Shown piece by piece: positions 1 through 10,764 of a stretch of DNA of 64,000 nucleotides. The notes under the pieces were generated by a model. The model had not been told where the DNA came from, made no database searches, and saw only the letters and a list, made by a program, of their open reading frames with translations. The DNA is from Bacteroidia bacterium (GTDB lineage: Bacteria > Bacteroidota > Bacteroidia > Bacteroidales > F082), in contig JAJTAY010000012.1 of NCBI GenBank assembly GCA_021287165.1, positions 17,184-81,183 on the forward strand, written 5' to 3'. Made by a program: the position numbers and the translations under genes. Positions within the stretch are counted from its first letter, which is position 1; every line of letters starts with the position of its first letter.

Positions 1-354
1 CGTTTTGGGAAAAGACTGAAATACGTTTCGCACATTCCGGAAGCCTGCCTCGATGCGCCCATCCCCAACCTCATCCTTCAGCCTTTGCTCGAAAACGCCA
101 TCAAACACGGGGTGCACAACAGTACCGAAGAAGTGCTCATCGAATTGCGCTGTATGCCCAACGACGATTACATCGAACTCCACATTACCAACGACTTCGA
201 CCCCGAAGCCACGCGTCCCAAAGGCGAAGGCATTGGCCTTAAAAACATCCGGCAACGACTTCAGCTGCTCTACCACCGCAACGATCTGCTCGAAATAAAG
301 CTCGGCAAGATTGAATTTGAGGTAATTTTACGCGTACCTAAACAGAAGGGGTGA
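1..354 (+). CDS. LytS-type sensor histidine kinase, 3' end only
   Basis: The frame is open from the first base, so this is the last 117 residues of a gene that begins before the window. It shows the ATPase part of a LytS/YehU-type histidine kinase. The N-box reads LQPLLENAIKHG and the glycine-rich box GEGIGLKNIRQRL, both typical of the family that signals to LytTR regulators. The N-terminal membrane part and the phosphoacceptor histidine are outside the window. A LytTR response regulator follows 188 bases downstream on the same strand and is the obvious partner. The family assignment is secure; the stimulus cannot be judged. Confidence 0.88.
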   Translation, partial: RFGKRLKYVSHIPEACLDAPIPNLILQPLLENAIKHGVHNSTEEVLIELRCMPNDDYIELHITNDFDPEATRPKGEGIGLKNIRQRLQLLYHRNDLLEIKLGKIEFEVILRVPKQKG

Positions 355-357
355 CGA

Positions 358-404
358 GTTACGGGTTAGGGGTTACGGGTTGCGGATTGCGGGTTGCGGG
401 TTGC
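358..404 (+). repeat. Short degenerate GGGTT-rich tandem repeat
   Basis: About six imperfect copies of a 7-base theme (TACGGGT, TGCGGGT) lie directly after the kinase stop codon, between it and the LytTR regulator gene. It is too short and simple to code. A small hairpin, GAAGC-ATAC-GCTTC, follows near 438-452. No function is evident. Confidence 0.6.
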
Positions 405-542
405 TGGAGTTGAATTGGAGGGGAGGAAGTGAAGATGTGAAGCATACGCTTCGAAGGACCAAATTATCGCTAAACGACATAATAAACGACAAGAACTTCC
501 AAATTTTGAATCTTTGAATCTTGAACTCTGAATTTCTCAATC

Positions 543-1298
543 ATGACCACCCGCATACGAACCCTCATCATCGAAGACGAAGAGCCGGCACGCAACCTGC
601 TTCGCAGCTTTCTGACCCAAATGCCCGAGATAGACCTCATTGGCGAATGTTCTGATGGCTTTCAGGGCCTTAAAAGCATTCAGGATCTTCAGCCCGATCT
701 GATTTTTCTCGACATCCAGATGCCCAAGCTTACAGGTTTCGAAATGCTCGAACTGCTCGACACCCTGCCCGAGGTGGTGTTTACCACAGCCTATGATGAA
801 TTTGCCATCAAGGCCTTCGAGCTCAATGCGGTGGACTACCTGATGAAGCCTTTTGCCCGTCAGCGCCTGCGTCAGGCGGTGGAAAAGGTAATCGACCGCT
901 TCAAAATGAAACAAAGCAATCAGGGAGGTGTGGAAAAGCTCATCCATCAGATGAACGAAACGGACAAACCGCTCGAGCGCATTGTAGTGAAAAGCGGGAG
1001 CAAGATACACGTGCTTCCTCTTGAAGACATCCAACAAATTGAGGCACAGGACGATTACGTGATGATTCACACCCCGGCCGGACGTTTCATGAAAAAGGAA
1101 ACCATGCAGCGCCTTGAGGCACTGCTCCCGCAGGATCAGTTCATCAGGGTGCACCGCTCATTTATCGTCAACATCAACCAGGTGCAGCGTATTGAGCAAT
1201 ATGGCAAAGAAAGCTATCTCCTGATCTTAAAAAACAGAAGTGAAGTGAGCGTTAGCAAAAGCCGCATTAAAGACCTTCGCCGGGAGTTTGATTTTTAG
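543..1298 (+). CDS. LytTR-family response regulator
   Basis: This is a 251-residue two-component regulator. The receiver domain occupies residues 5-120, with the acidic pocket EDE at 11-13, phosphoacceptor Asp57 in FLDIQMP, Thr81/82 and Lys102 in MKPF. The C-terminal half (about 148-250) is a LytTR DNA-binding domain, with the typical pattern of a lysine-rich first strand, an EAQDDYV segment and FIRVHRSFIVN. It most likely acts with the kinase fragment immediately upstream. Targets are unknown. The ATG is the only sensible start, just before the receiver. Confidence 0.95.
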   Translation: MTTRIRTLIIEDEEPARNLLRSFLTQMPEIDLIGECSDGFQGLKSIQDLQPDLIFLDIQMPKLTGFEMLELLDTLPEVVFTTAYDEFAIKAFELNAVDYLMKPFARQRLRQAVEKVIDRFKMKQSNQGGVEKLIHQMNETDKPLERIVVKSGSKIHVLPLEDIQQIEAQDDYVMIHTPAGRFMKKETMQRLEALLPQDQFIRVHRSFIVNINQVQRIEQYGKESYLLILKNRSEVSVSKSRIKDLRREFDF

Positions 1299-1312
1299 CC
1301 TGGTAAAGATAG

Positions 1313-1475
<163 letters not shown>

Positions 1476-2127
1476 ATTTCATATCGAGAAAAATATTTTA
1501 CCAAGAAGAGTAATTCATAGTTAGCTAATGAGTTTTTAAGGCACTTGGCCGATTATAAATGCGTTGTCAGGTAGTCCAATCATCTGAAACGTAAATTTAT
1601 TTATGTGCCTAACACATTTAATATCAGCTATATAAAAAAATAGTTGAAAAAAACTGATTTTTTTTGATGTGTTTTTGTCCCTGAGTGGTATTAATGGGCA
1701 GTAAGCGACCAAAATGCCCACATCGAAACAATATGTAATGACACAATTGGCTGCCGTAAGCCTAGTACGCCCAGGGAGCAGTATGCCCATATTTTCTTTA
1801 ATTTGTGAACCCTTGACTCAAGCCAGGATTGGGATATTTGCATCGAACAACCCACTTTGGCTAAAGCAGGCTTTTGAAAAATGGTCAGAATTAGCGTGTC
1901 CAAAATATATACCATTTCACAAAAGCATCAAGTCGTTTATGTATTGTGTGCAATTTGCACTATATAGCACAAGAAAGTCTATTTTTTGGCTGGGAAAAAA
2001 CAAATTCGACTGAGGCAGGAGTCTTGGTTATTTTATCAAGGCTCAAACTCTTAATTATCTGCTGAAAATAAATAAAATCAAACTAAAAAAATAAAACAAT
2101 GAAATCTATTCAGTTTATTTATAAAAA
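1476..2127. other. AT-rich non-coding stretch, possible gene remnant
   Basis: There is no convincing gene here. Open frames of 74-99 codons exist on both strands between 1536 and 2013, but they overlap one another, have no recognisable domain and show no start context. The stretch may be decayed or foreign sequence leading into the AT-rich lipoprotein gene. No terminator or TAnnTTTG promoter box is obvious. Confidence 0.4.
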
Positions 2128-3189
2128 ATGCTATTTCTAAACAATATAAGAATAATTATTACACTTTCATTAGCTCTTTGTTTTGTTACCAGCTGTAGTA
2201 AAAATAGTTTTATTGAGAATCAAATACAAAAAACGATTTATGATAAACCAATACTGAAATTTGCTTCAATAGTTGAATTTTTAAAAACTTACCATGTATT
2301 GGCTACGGTCAAGAATAGTGAAAATTACAAGCAAATAAAATATCAAAATAATTTCATTAGTGAGTATGAAAAGATTATTCAATTCTACCAAAGCATAAAC
2401 TTTGACCAGTTTTCTTCATCTGATGATTTAATTCAATTTGTGCTTGAGCATTCCAATTATCTCAAAATAACAATAGATGAAAGTGGAGAAAAAACAATTG
2501 ATCCTGTCATTGTTGATAACCCTTTTAAATACTTCGCAAACGAAGATTTCCTGTTTCAGATCGGAGATTCTGTTTATAAAGTTTTGGGACGTCATACTAT
2601 TGGGTCGGATTTATCGAAACTGAATAACCTCTTACAGTTAAACGAGGAGCATTTGATAGATTCAGCCGCTAACGATGACTACTTTATTTTTTCAAGGCCT
2701 ACTAATGACTTCTATGGAAAGAACAAAGATAATTCGTTTAACTGTAATGGAACTTGGAAAGATTCTCGCAACACTGTGGCCAATAAGAGAATCTATCTTC
2801 GTATATCGCTTCACGAAGTATTCAAAGCTGGAAGTAATGTTAATCCATCCAGTCTTTATCAGTTTACGGATGTAATGATTAGACCATATCATCGGGTTTT
2901 AGGTATTTGGTATTGGGCTAAGCGCACAATCAGTTACGATGTTAAAGTGCAGTCGGCATACTTCCATTGGAACATCATTCCTATTGGATGGCAAAGATAT
3001 TATAACTCAGCATATTCAAACGGAACCTATGCCTATTCAGTAGAATTCCCCTTTCCTCAAGTATTAACTTATCACCAAATTGGTGGACAGGTAGACGTCC
3101 GGGCTCACTTTGATGGGTATTTTTGCAAAGCTAAAACACCCGATACAGATTGGGCCCTTTTAGAATGCAACACAGCACTTATTCCATAA
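2128..3189 (+). CDS. Hypothetical lipoprotein
   Basis: This 353-residue protein has a lipoprotein signal: a hydrophobic segment (residues 7-20) followed by VTSC with Cys23 as the lipidation site. The rest is soluble, rich in Asn, Tyr and Ser, with no family I recognise. It is probably attached to the outer or inner membrane facing the periplasm. Base composition is clearly more AT-rich than the methionine genes downstream, and the gene is followed within 70 bases by a small outer-membrane-type protein of similar composition. The two probably form a pair, possibly acquired together. Function unknown. Confidence 0.75.
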   Translation: MLFLNNIRIIITLSLALCFVTSCSKNSFIENQIQKTIYDKPILKFASIVEFLKTYHVLATVKNSENYKQIKYQNNFISEYEKIIQFYQSINFDQFSSSDDLIQFVLEHSNYLKITIDESGEKTIDPVIVDNPFKYFANEDFLFQIGDSVYKVLGRHTIGSDLSKLNNLLQLNEEHLIDSAANDDYFIFSRPTNDFYGKNKDNSFNCNGTWKDSRNTVANKRIYLRISLHEVFKAGSNVNPSSLYQFTDVMIRPYHRVLGIWYWAKRTISYDVKVQSAYFHWNIIPIGWQRYYNSAYSNGTYAYSVEFPFPQVLTYHQIGGQVDVRAHFDGYFCKAKTPDTDWALLECNTALIP

Positions 3190-3255
3190 GTTAAATATAA
3201 TAAGCAATTAAGTACTTACAATCAATTGGTTACAATAATTAAAATGTTCGCTACA

Positions 3256-3807
3256 ATGAAACTATTTCAAAACAATAAGTTGATTTTTTTGTTGATCTAT
3301 TTCATTTCTTTGCAAGCAAGTCAGGCAAAAGGACAAACAAGCGATAGTAAGTGTTTTTGGCAAATAAAAATTGCTGGTTGGCCTGAATATATTACAAAAC
3401 AAAGGGTTTTAAACCCTGCACATGCCGAAATACAATTCAACAGGAGTATAAATAGCATCTTCTCCTTTGGTGCAGCAGTCGCATATTATAACAGCAACTT
3501 TATTTCGCCAACCGTTTTTCTGAATACAAGCGCTGTAGTTCATTTACACTTCATGCCAGTAATGGGCTTTAAAGAAAAATACCGCCTCGACCCCTATTTT
3601 TCAGGGAAAGTCGGTCTCAAAAAATACTATAAATCAGATAGCTCAAAGGACCTTATTTCAAGGTTTTATATTGGTTTGGGCTGTGCTTACTATCCATTTG
3701 ATCAGTTAGGTGTGTTTTATGAGTATGGTTATGACAGGCCTTTCAATACTTCAATAAAATTAAAATACTATAGTGAAATGAAATTAGGATTGTCGGTAAA
3801 ATTCTAG
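3256..3807 (+). CDS. Small exported protein, probable outer-membrane beta-barrel
   Basis: The protein is 183 residues from the ATG at 3256; other in-frame starts exist at 3226 (TTG) and 3244 (ATG). The chosen start gives a clean signal peptide, a hydrophobic core around residues 8-20 ending near QAKGQ. The mature part alternates polar and aromatic residues and ends in a phenylalanine, which fits a small outer-membrane barrel recognised by the BAM machinery. It lies 66 bases after the AT-rich lipoprotein gene and shares its composition. No specific family or ligand can be named. Confidence 0.65.
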   Translation: MKLFQNNKLIFLLIYFISLQASQAKGQTSDSKCFWQIKIAGWPEYITKQRVLNPAHAEIQFNRSINSIFSFGAAVAYYNSNFISPTVFLNTSAVVHLHFMPVMGFKEKYRLDPYFSGKVGLKKYYKSDSSKDLISRFYIGLGCAYYPFDQLGVFYEYGYDRPFNTSIKLKYYSEMKLGLSVKF

Positions 3808-4063
3808 CAATTAATTTTAGCGCATACACCGGTAATCCGGTAATTAAGATGCGGCCAATAAAATTGCAACCGTGAAAACCGCAGTTTTAACGCACACTAA
3901 ATATGCAAATTCAATTTTTGATATTAAATAACTCAAAAAAACATCAAAGAATTGTGTAATGATGGTTCCAGGGCAAGATGCCCACAATGTTTACACAGGC
4001 TTGTTTGATGACAAGTCATTAAAATACCAGATCGCTGTCGGAAAATCGGCGAATTATTTCACC
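3808..4063. other. Gap with small hairpin and a 35-codon open frame
   Basis: This gap lies between the convergent beta-barrel gene and ahcY. It contains a small inverted repeat, ACCGG-TAAT-CCGGT, near 3829, and an open frame of 35 codons (3959-4066, ATG ATG start, TAA stop) whose predicted peptide looks protein-like. That frame runs into the ahcY terminator, so it may be a fragment of a lost gene. I do not call it as a gene. Confidence 0.35.
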
Positions 4064-4105
4064 TAAAAAAACTAAAACCCCCGCTGGGCAGAGTTCCCAA
4101 CGGGG
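4064..4105 (-). terminator. Rho-independent terminator of ahcY
   Basis: Read on the minus strand, a GC-rich stem (CCCCGTTGGG pairing with CCCAGCGGGG) is followed by TTTTAG and a run of seven T. It starts about 50 bases after the ahcY stop codon. Confidence 0.85.
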
Positions 4106-4154
4106 TGTTCAGCTTCATGTTGATGGTATTTGGTCGGGCGCTGCTGGCAGAAGA

Positions 4155-5582
4155 TTAATACCGGTAGTGCTCCGGCTTGTAAGGTCCTTCCACCGGAACA
4201 CCAATGTAGGCAGCCTGCTCGGGTGTTAGCCTGGTGAGTTTAACCCCAATATGCTCAAGGTGCAGGCGGGCCACTTCTTCGTCGAGGTGCTTGGGCAGAC
4301 GGTAAACATCCACCGGATACTTTCCGCGGTTTTTCCACAGATCGATCTGAGCAAGCGTCTGGTTTGTAAACGAATTGCTCATCACAAAGCTGGGATGACC
4401 TGTGGCGCAGCCAAGGTTCACCAGGCGACCTTCGGCCAGAATAAAGATGCTGTTACCTGCGGGGAAGGTGTATTTGTCAACCTGAGGCTTAATATTCATG
4501 TGCACTACATCCGAAGCACTGTTCAACCGATCCATCTGGATTTCGTTGTCGAAGTGGCCGATGTTGCACACAATGCTCTGGTCTTTCATCCTGCGCATAT
4601 GCTCCAGGGTAATCACATCCTTATTGCCGGTGGCCGTGACAAAAATGTTACCAATCTCGAGCGCATCTTCAATATTGGTTACCTCATAGCCCTCCATGGC
4701 GGCCTGCAGCGCGCAGATGGGGTCAATCTCGGTGACGATTACTCTGGCACCGTAAGCCCTCAGCGAACGTGCCGAGCCTTTACCCACATCGCCAAAACCA
4801 AGCACAACACATACCTTTCCTGCCAGCATCACATCGGTGGCACGCTTAATGCCGTCGGCCAGCGACTCGCGGCAACCATAAAGGTTGTCAAACTTGGATT
4901 TTGTTACTGAGTCGTTTACGTTGATGGCCGGTACCAAAAGCTTGCCTGCCTCTTTCATCTGATACAGACGGTGAACGCCTGTGGTGGTTTCTTCCGACAC
5001 ACCTGCCCAGCTTTCCACAGTACGGTGCCAATGCTGAGGATCAGCTTCAAATGTTTCGCGCAACGTTTTCATGAAAGCGGCTTCCTCCGCATTGGAGGTT
5101 TTCTCGTCGAGCAGGGCCGGATTGCGTTCCACGTCGTAACCTTTGTGGATCATGAGCGTGGCATCGCCGCCGTCGTCAACCACAAGGTGAGGGCCAAGGC
5201 CATCTTCGAAGGTCAGGGCCTGCTTAGTGCACCACCAGTACTCTTCGAGGGTTTCGCCCTTCCAGGCAAATACCGGGATGCCGGCTGCGGCAATGGCTGC
5301 TGCAGCATGGTCCTGCGTTGAAAAAATGTTGCAACTGGCCCAGCGCACCTCAGCGCCAAGCTCAACAAGGGTTTCAATGAGCACCGCCGTCTGAATGGTC
5401 ATGTGCAGGCTGCCCGAGATGCGGGCACCCTTCAGGGGCTTCTCCTTGCCAAATTTTGCGCGGAGCGACATCAGCCCCGGCATTTCCTTTTCGGCAATTT
5501 CTATTTCCTTGCGGCCCCATTCGGCCAGCCTGATGTCGGCTACCTTGTAGCGTAGATCGATGTCGGTTTGAATATTCTGCAT
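4155..5582 (-). CDS. ahcY: Adenosylhomocysteinase
   Basis: This NAD-dependent enzyme reversibly cleaves S-adenosylhomocysteine to adenosine and homocysteine, clearing the product inhibitor of methyltransferases and feeding homocysteine to MetH. The 475-residue length is normal for the bacterial form with the extra insertion. The NAD-binding Rossmann segment [18 protein letters not shown] is clear, as is the substrate-domain pattern around HMTIQTA and the conserved C-terminal KPEHYRY. It is divergent from the SAM riboswitch-metH-metF unit, so the methionine cycle is clustered here. Its own promoter is probably the TAATTTTG box at 5626-5619, and a terminator follows. Confidence 0.97.
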   Translation of the reverse strand: MQNIQTDIDLRYKVADIRLAEWGRKEIEIAEKEMPGLMSLRAKFGKEKPLKGARISGSLHMTIQTAVLIETLVELGAEVRWASCNIFSTQDHAAAAIAAAGIPVFAWKGETLEEYWWCTKQALTFEDGLGPHLVVDDGGDATLMIHKGYDVERNPALLDEKTSNAEEAAFMKTLRETFEADPQHWHRTVESWAGVSEETTTGVHRLYQMKEAGKLLVPAINVNDSVTKSKFDNLYGCRESLADGIKRATDVMLAGKVCVVLGFGDVGKGSARSLRAYGARVIVTEIDPICALQAAMEGYEVTNIEDALEIGNIFVTATGNKDVITLEHMRRMKDQSIVCNIGHFDNEIQMDRLNSASDVVHMNIKPQVDKYTFPAGNSIFILAEGRLVNLGCATGHPSFVMSNSFTNQTLAQIDLWKNRGKYPVDVYRLPKHLDEEVARLHLEHIGVKLTRLTPEQAAYIGVPVEGPYKPEHYRY

Positions 5583-5618
5583 GTAGATTCCTAATTGCTA
5601 ATGTATTGGATTTGCTGG

Positions 5619-5626
5619 CAAAATTA
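5619..5626 (-). promoter_or_regulatory. Putative -7 box for ahcY
   Basis: TAATTTTG on the minus strand fits the Bacteroidota primary-sigma -7 consensus TAnnTTTG and lies 37 bases upstream of the ahcY ATG. A TTG at 5652-5650 could serve as the upstream element. Confidence 0.5.
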
Positions 5627-5745
5627 CATGTTTTACCATCACGCTTACTCAACGAAGCAGTTTAAGCTTTGTTCAATTCGGCAAAAAAGCACCTCATAGT
5701 TTTTTAATTTTTGTTGGCCGCTCGGTATTTGGAAGCAAAAACAGT

Positions 5746-5753
5746 TATTTTTG
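5746..5753 (+). promoter_or_regulatory. Putative -7 box for the SAM riboswitch-metH transcript
   Basis: TATTTTTG is a full match to TAnnTTTG and lies 40 bases upstream of the riboswitch P1 stem, a normal position for a riboswitch leader. A clear upstream -33 element at ideal spacing is not visible. Confidence 0.5.
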
Positions 5754-5792
5754 CCCCAACATCAATCCCTCCCTTCATCAGCTGAGGCATTG

Positions 5793-5910
5793 ATTTATAA
5801 AGAAGAGCGGAGAGATTAGGCTCTGTGAAGCTCTAGCAACCTTCCCCCCGGGGAGTGGTGCTAAAACCTAATCCCGCAAGGGCGCAAGCTCAGGCGAGGA
5901 GATTATAAAT
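5793..5910 (+). promoter_or_regulatory. SAM-I (S-box) riboswitch upstream of metH
   Basis: The conserved S-box core is present: AGAGCGGAGAGATTAGG, then TGAAGCTCTAGCAACC, then GGTGCTAAAACC, a GC-rich P4-like arm, and closure by an 8-base P1 stem (ATTTATAA at 5793-5800 with TTATAAAT at 5903-5910). SAM-I aptamers bind S-adenosylmethionine and lower expression of methionine genes when it is plentiful. There is no T-run terminator between the aptamer and metH. A hairpin near 5997-6020 (CGCC-GGATCA-GGCG) lies just before the start codon, so control may act on translation initiation; that last point is inference. Confidence 0.92.
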
Positions 5911-6024
5911 TAAATGTTTGAACGTCATGTGTGCTGAACATTCAAAGGTCAACAAGGTTTAATCTGCCGGAAACACCGGTTCTGATGCCATTTTGCATAC
6001 GCCGGATCAGGCGCATGACATAAA

Positions 6025-9000
6025 ATGCTATATATGAATCAATTGAAACAAAATTTAAGCGAACTCATCCGCCACAAGGTGCTGGTGCTCGACGGCGCTA
6101 TGGGCACCATGATACAGCAATACCGGCTCGAAGAGGCCGACTATCGCGGAAGTCAGTTTGCCAGCCACAAGCATAATCTCAAGGGCAACAACGACCTGCT
6201 CTGCCTCACCAGGCCCGACATCATCCTGGCCATTCACCGGCAATACCTCGAGGCGGGAGCCGACATCATCGAAACCAACACCTTCAATGCCACCAGCATC
6301 TCGCAGGCCGATTACGGCATGCAGTTCTGGGTGCGGGAGATCAATCTGGCCGCCGCCAGAATTGCCCGGCAGGCAGCCGACGAGTTTACGGCCCTCGACC
6401 CGTCGAAACCCCGCTTTGTGGCAGGTGCCATGGGACCAACCAACAAAACCGCCTCCATGTCGCCCGACGTGAACGATCCGGGCTATCGGGCAGTTACCTT
6501 CGACGATCTGGCCGAGGCCTATTACGAGCAGGCAGCTGCCCTCATCGAAGGCGGGGCCGATGCGCTGCTGGTGGAAACCATTTTTGACACACTCAACGCC
6601 AAAGCTGCACTTTTTGCCATACAACGGCTTCAGGACGAGCTCGCCCAAAAGCTGCAGGTGATGGTTTCGGGCACCATCACCGATGCCAGCGGACGTACAC
6701 TCTCGGGGCAAACCGTTACGGCATTTCTGCACTCGCTTGCCCATGTCGACCTGATCAGCATAGGATTGAACTGCGCTCTGGGCGCCAAAGAAATGCGCCC
6801 TTATCTGGAAGAGCTTGCACACCATGCGCCCTTTGCAGTGAGTGCCTATCCCAATGCAGGGCTGCCCAATCAGTTTGGTGCCTACGACGAAAGTCCGGAA
6901 GTGATGGGCGCCCACATCCACGATTTTCTTGAGCACCGCTTTGTGAATGTGGTTGGAGGCTGTTGCGGCACCACCCCTGCCCACATCAGGCGCTTTGCCC
7001 AGCTGGCACAATATGCTAAACCAAGGCCGTTGCCAGATAAAAAAAGGTGGGAGGGCGAAACGGTGGTCACTGGACTCGAACCCCTGCGCATCAGCCGCGA
7101 GTCGAACTTCATCAACGTGGGCGAACGCACAAATGTGAGTGGTTCGCGCCTGTTTGCCAGGCTGATACGCGAGAAAAAGTACGAAGAGGCCCTGAGCATT
7201 GCCCGTCATCAGGTGGAAGGCGGAGCACAGATGATTGACGTGAATATGGACGACGCCCTGCTGGATGCCAAAGAAGAAATGGTGCGTTTCCTGAACATCC
7301 TCATGTCCGATCCCGAGGTGGCCCGTTTGCCCGTGATGATCGACTCGTCGCGATTCGAAGTGATCGAAGCAGGCCTTAAATGCCTGCAGGGCAAGGCTGT
7401 GGTCAATTCCATCAGCCTGAAGGAGGGCGAGGAAGTCTTCAAAAAGCAGGCCCGCACCATTTTGAATTACGGAGCTGCGATGATTGTGATGGCATTCGAC
7501 GAACAGGGCCAGGCCGACACCTTCGAACGCAAAATGGAAATCTGCAGCCGCGCTTACAGCATTCTCACACAGGAGGTAGGGTTTCCGGCACACGACATCA
7601 TCTTCGACCCCAATATCCTGGCCATCGGCACCGGCATCGAAGAACACAACAACTACGCCGTCGATTACATCAAAGCCACGGCCTGGATCAAGCAAAACCT
7701 GCCTTATGCCCGTGTGAGCGGTGGCGTGAGCAACCTCAGCTTTGCCTTTCGCGGCAACGACACCGTGCGCGAGGCCATACACTCGGTCTTCCTTTACCAC
7801 GCCATCAAGGCAGGCATGGACATGGGTATTGTAAACCCCGGCCAGCTGCAGATATACGACGAGATTGAGCCGGAGCTGCTCACACTGGCCGAAGACCTTG
7901 TACTTAACCGGCGCAGCGATGCCACCGAACGTATGCTGGCCTATGCCGAAAAGGTGAAAAGCAAAACAGCAATCCATGCCAAAGAAGACGAAGCCTGGCG
8001 CAAAAGCAGCGTGCAGGAACGCCTGAAACATGCACTCATCAAAGGCATAGCCGATCACATCGAACCAGATGTTTTGGAGGCGCGTCCGCTTTATGAGCGT
8101 GCACTCGACGTGATTGAAGGCCCCCTGATGGATGGCATGGGGGTGGTAGGTGATCTTTTTGGTTCCGGCAAAATGTTTCTGCCCCAGGTAGTTAAGAGTG
8201 CAAGGGTGATGAAAAAGGCCGTTGCCACCCTCCTGCCCTACATCGAAGCCGAAAAACTTCAGGGCAGCAGCTCGGCCGGCAAGGTACTGCTGGCCACCGT
8301 GAAAGGCGATGTGCACGACATTGGTAAAAACATTGTAGGGGTGGTGCTGGCCTGCAACAACTTCGAGGTCATCGACCTGGGGGTAATGGTACCCGTGGAA
8401 AAAATATTGCAGACCGCCAAAGAGCAGCAGGTGGACATCATTGGCCTGAGCGGGCTGATCACCCCCTCGCTGGAAGAGATGGTGCACGTGGCCTCGGAAA
8501 TGGAACGCCTGGGGCTGCATTGGCCATTGCTCATCGGGGGAGCCACAACCTCGGAGGTGCACACCGCCGTGAAGATTGCCCCGGCCTACAGCAAACCCGT
8601 TGTACATGTACGCGACGCATCGCGCGTGACCGGCGTGATCAGCGAATTGCTGGCCCCACCCGAAAAAAGGGAGGCTTTTCTGAAAAACATGCAGGATCGC
8701 TACGAAAACCTGCGGCAAAAATACCTCAACAGTAAAGCCGACGAAACCTTCATCAGCCTCGAAGCCGCCCGTGAAAACCGGTTTAAAGGTGTTTTCGACA
8801 GTTCAACCATTTACAAACCAGCAAAACCGGGCATTACCGTATTCGACAACCTGCCGCTTGAAAAGCTAGAGCCTTACATCGACTGGACCTTCTTTTTCCA
8901 CTCCTGGCGCATCAGCGGCAAGTATCCCCAGATTTTCGACGATCCGGTGAAAGGCGAGGAAGCTCGCAAACTTTATGACGACGCCCGTCAGTTGCTAAAA

Positions 9001-9726
9001 CATATCATCGAAAACCGACTGCTCACGGCAAAAGGTGTTGCAGGCATTTTCCCGGCCAATGCTGAGGGCGATGATGTGCTGGTTTTCGATCCTGCCGATC
9101 CCGAACGACAGCTTTGCGGGTTCTCGTTTTTGCGCAACCAGCAGCAAAAGCCCGAAGGCATCCCGAACCTCTGCCTGGCCGATTTTGTGGCCCCGGCAGA
9201 AAGTGGCATTACCGACTATATTGGCGGTTTTGTGGTTACGGCAGGACACGGTGCCGAGGCATTGGTGAAAAAATTCGAGCAGGAAAACGACGACTACAAT
9301 GCCCTGATGACCAAGGTTCTGGCCGACCGTTTAGCCGAGGCCTTTGCCGAGTGGCTGCACGAGCATGTGCGTAAAACGCTTTGGGCCTATGCCCCTGACG
9401 AACAGCTCGATATTCAAGGCTTACTGGGTGAGGAATACCAGGGCATCCGGCCGGCGCCCGGTTATCCGGCCTGTCCGGAGCACTCGGAAAAAGAAATTCT
9501 CTTCAAGCTGCTTGATGCGCAAGCGCTTACCGGAGTTACCCTCACCGAAAATTATGCCATGCATCCGCCGGCAGCCGTGAGTGGGTTTTATTTTGCCCAT
9601 CCTGACAGTCAATATTTTAATGTGGGGAAAATAGGCCGTGATCAGCTGGAAGATTATGCCCAAAAGAAAAACCTAAGTATGTCGGAAGCTGAGCGATTGC
9701 TTAATGCCAACCTTAATTACAAATAA
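6025..9726 (+). CDS. metH: Cobalamin-dependent methionine synthase
   Basis: It transfers the methyl group of 5-methyltetrahydrofolate via methylcobalamin to homocysteine. All four modules are present in 1233 residues. The homocysteine domain (1-325) carries zinc ligands Cys250, Cys313 and Cys314 in [10 protein letters not shown]. The pterin domain spans about 365-640. The cap and B12 domains span about 655-900, with [11 protein letters not shown] and the cobalt ligand His764. The AdoMet reactivation domain spans about 925-1230, with [15 protein letters not shown] near 1142. ATG 6034 is an alternative start three codons in. It is preceded by a SAM-I riboswitch and followed by metF, so it is SAM-regulated and needs B12. 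Confidence 0.98.
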   Translation: MLYMNQLKQNLSELIRHKVLVLDGAMGTMIQQYRLEEADYRGSQFASHKHNLKGNNDLLCLTRPDIILAIHRQYLEAGADIIETNTFNATSISQADYGMQFWVREINLAAARIARQAADEFTALDPSKPRFVAGAMGPTNKTASMSPDVNDPGYRAVTFDDLAEAYYEQAAALIEGGADALLVETIFDTLNAKAALFAIQRLQDELAQKLQVMVSGTITDASGRTLSGQTVTAFLHSLAHVDLISIGLNCALGAKEMRPYLEELAHHAPFAVSAYPNAGLPNQFGAYDESPEVMGAHIHDFLEHRFVNVVGGCCGTTPAHIRRFAQLAQYAKPRPLPDKKRWEGETVVTGLEPLRISRESNFINVGERTNVSGSRLFARLIREKKYEEALSIARHQVEGGAQMIDVNMDDALLDAKEEMVRFLNILMSDPEVARLPVMIDSSRFEVIEAGLKCLQGKAVVNSISLKEGEEVFKKQARTILNYGAAMIVMAFDEQGQADTFERKMEICSRAYSILTQEVGFPAHDIIFDPNILAIGTGIEEHNNYAVDYIKATAWIKQNLPYARVSGGVSNLSFAFRGNDTVREAIHSVFLYHAIKAGMDMGIVNPGQLQIYDEIEPELLTLAEDLVLNRRSDATERMLAYAEKVKSKTAIHAKEDEAWRKSSVQERLKHALIKGIADHIEPDVLEARPLYERALDVIEGPLMDGMGVVGDLFGSGKMFLPQVVKSARVMKKAVATLLPYIEAEKLQGSSSAGKVLLATVKGDVHDIGKNIVGVVLACNNFEVIDLGVMVPVEKILQTAKEQQVDIIGLSGLITPSLEEMVHVASEMERLGLHWPLLIGGATTSEVHTAVKIAPAYSKPVVHVRDASRVTGVISELLAPPEKREAFLKNMQDRYENLRQKYLNSKADETFISLEAARENRFKGVFDSSTIYKPAKPGITVFDNLPLEKLEPYIDWTFFFHSWRISGKYPQIFDDPVKGEEARKLYDDARQLLKHIIENRLLTAKGVAGIFPANAEGDDVLVFDPADPERQLCGFSFLRNQQQKPEGIPNLCLADFVAPAESGITDYIGGFVVTAGHGAEALVKKFEQENDDYNALMTKVLADRLAEAFAEWLHEHVRKTLWAYAPDEQLDIQGLLGEEYQGIRPAPGYPACPEHSEKEILFKLLDAQALTGVTLTENYAMHPPAAVSGFYFAHPDSQYFNVGKIGRDQLEDYAQKKNLSMSEAERLLNANLNYK

Positions 9727-9774
9727 AACAGATATCATTCTTCAACAAACGAACCCGCTGCAATTCAATACACT

Positions 9775-10740
9775 ATGCTGAACTTTCCGAAAGTTACCGA
9801 AAAGATAGCCGCAAGCGACAAAACCCTTTTTTCGTTTGAGCTGTTGCCCCCGCTCAAAGGACAAAACATCGAAAACATACAAAAGACCATCGATCCGCTG
9901 ATGGAGTTCGATCCGGCATTTGTGAATGTAACCTACCATCAGGAAGAATTTGTTTACCGCAATCTGCCAAACGGACTTATCGAACGGCGCACCATCCGCA
10001 AGCGTCCTGGTACGGTAGGTATTGCAGCGGCCATCATGTTTCGCTACGGGGCCAATGTGGTGCCGCACATCATTTGTGGAGGGTTCACCCGCGAGGAAAC
10101 GGAGAATGCGCTCATCGACCTTCATTTTCTTGGTGTGAAAAACCTGCTGGCCATCAGGGGCGATGCACAGGCTGGAATGAAATATTTTCAGCCAGAGAAA
10201 GGAGGCCATGCACACGCAGTAGATCTGGTCAAACAAATTACCAACCTGAACCGCGGCAAATACCTTGAGGAAGACCTGCTCAACGCCACCCCTACCGATT
10301 TCTGCATTGGTGTGGCCGGCTACCCCGAGAAACACATCGAAGCCCCCAATATGGATTCCGATCTCTATCACCTGAGGAAGAAAATTGAGGCCGGGGCATC
10401 CTATGTCATTACGCAGATGTTTTTCGACAATGCCAAATATTTCAGCTTTGTAGAGCGCTGCCGCGCAGCCGGTATTGAAGTGCCCATTATACCTGGACTG
10501 AAGCCTCTTGCAAGCCTGAACCAGCTTTCCACATTGCCGCAAACTTTCAATATCGACCTGCCCGAAGCGCTCATGAAAGAGGTGCGAAAATGCACCGACA
10601 ACCAGCAGGTGCGAAAGCTTGGCGTGGAATGGGCCATTGCGCAAAGCAAAGAACTCAAGGCTGCCGGAGTGCCTGCCATTCATTACTACACCATGGGACG
10701 CTCGGACAATATTGCCGCCATAGCCCGTGAGGTATTCTGA
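9775..10740 (+). CDS. metF: Methylenetetrahydrofolate reductase
   Basis: This FAD enzyme of 321 residues reduces 5,10-methylene-THF to 5-methyl-THF, the methyl donor for MetH. The family pattern is clear: an SFELLPP-type N-terminus with the catalytic Glu, NVTYH, the FAD/folate segment LLAIRGD, and a TIM-barrel layout ending in IHYYTMGRSDNI. It lies 48 bases after metH with no terminator or separate promoter in between, so the SAM riboswitch likely controls both genes. Confidence 0.97.
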   Translation: MLNFPKVTEKIAASDKTLFSFELLPPLKGQNIENIQKTIDPLMEFDPAFVNVTYHQEEFVYRNLPNGLIERRTIRKRPGTVGIAAAIMFRYGANVVPHIICGGFTREETENALIDLHFLGVKNLLAIRGDAQAGMKYFQPEKGGHAHAVDLVKQITNLNRGKYLEEDLLNATPTDFCIGVAGYPEKHIEAPNMDSDLYHLRKKIEAGASYVITQMFFDNAKYFSFVERCRAAGIEVPIIPGLKPLASLNQLSTLPQTFNIDLPEALMKEVRKCTDNQQVRKLGVEWAIAQSKELKAAGVPAIHYYTMGRSDNIAAIAREVF

Positions 10741-10764
10741 GCAGCGGTCGTAATGTTGAAAACT

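Noticed and set aside
1536..2013. Small genes on either strand of the gap after the LytTR regulator
   Set aside because: The frames overlap on opposite strands, lack ribosome sites or promoter boxes and have no recognisable domain.
3959..4066. 35-codon open frame upstream of the ahcY terminator
   Set aside because: It runs into the terminator stem, has no visible promoter, and may be a fragment. It is kept as a note only.
6055..8718. Open frame of 887 codons antisense to metH
   Set aside because: It lies wholly inside the intact metH gene. Its composition is His/Val/Gly-rich with no domain, and it results from codon bias of the sense strand.
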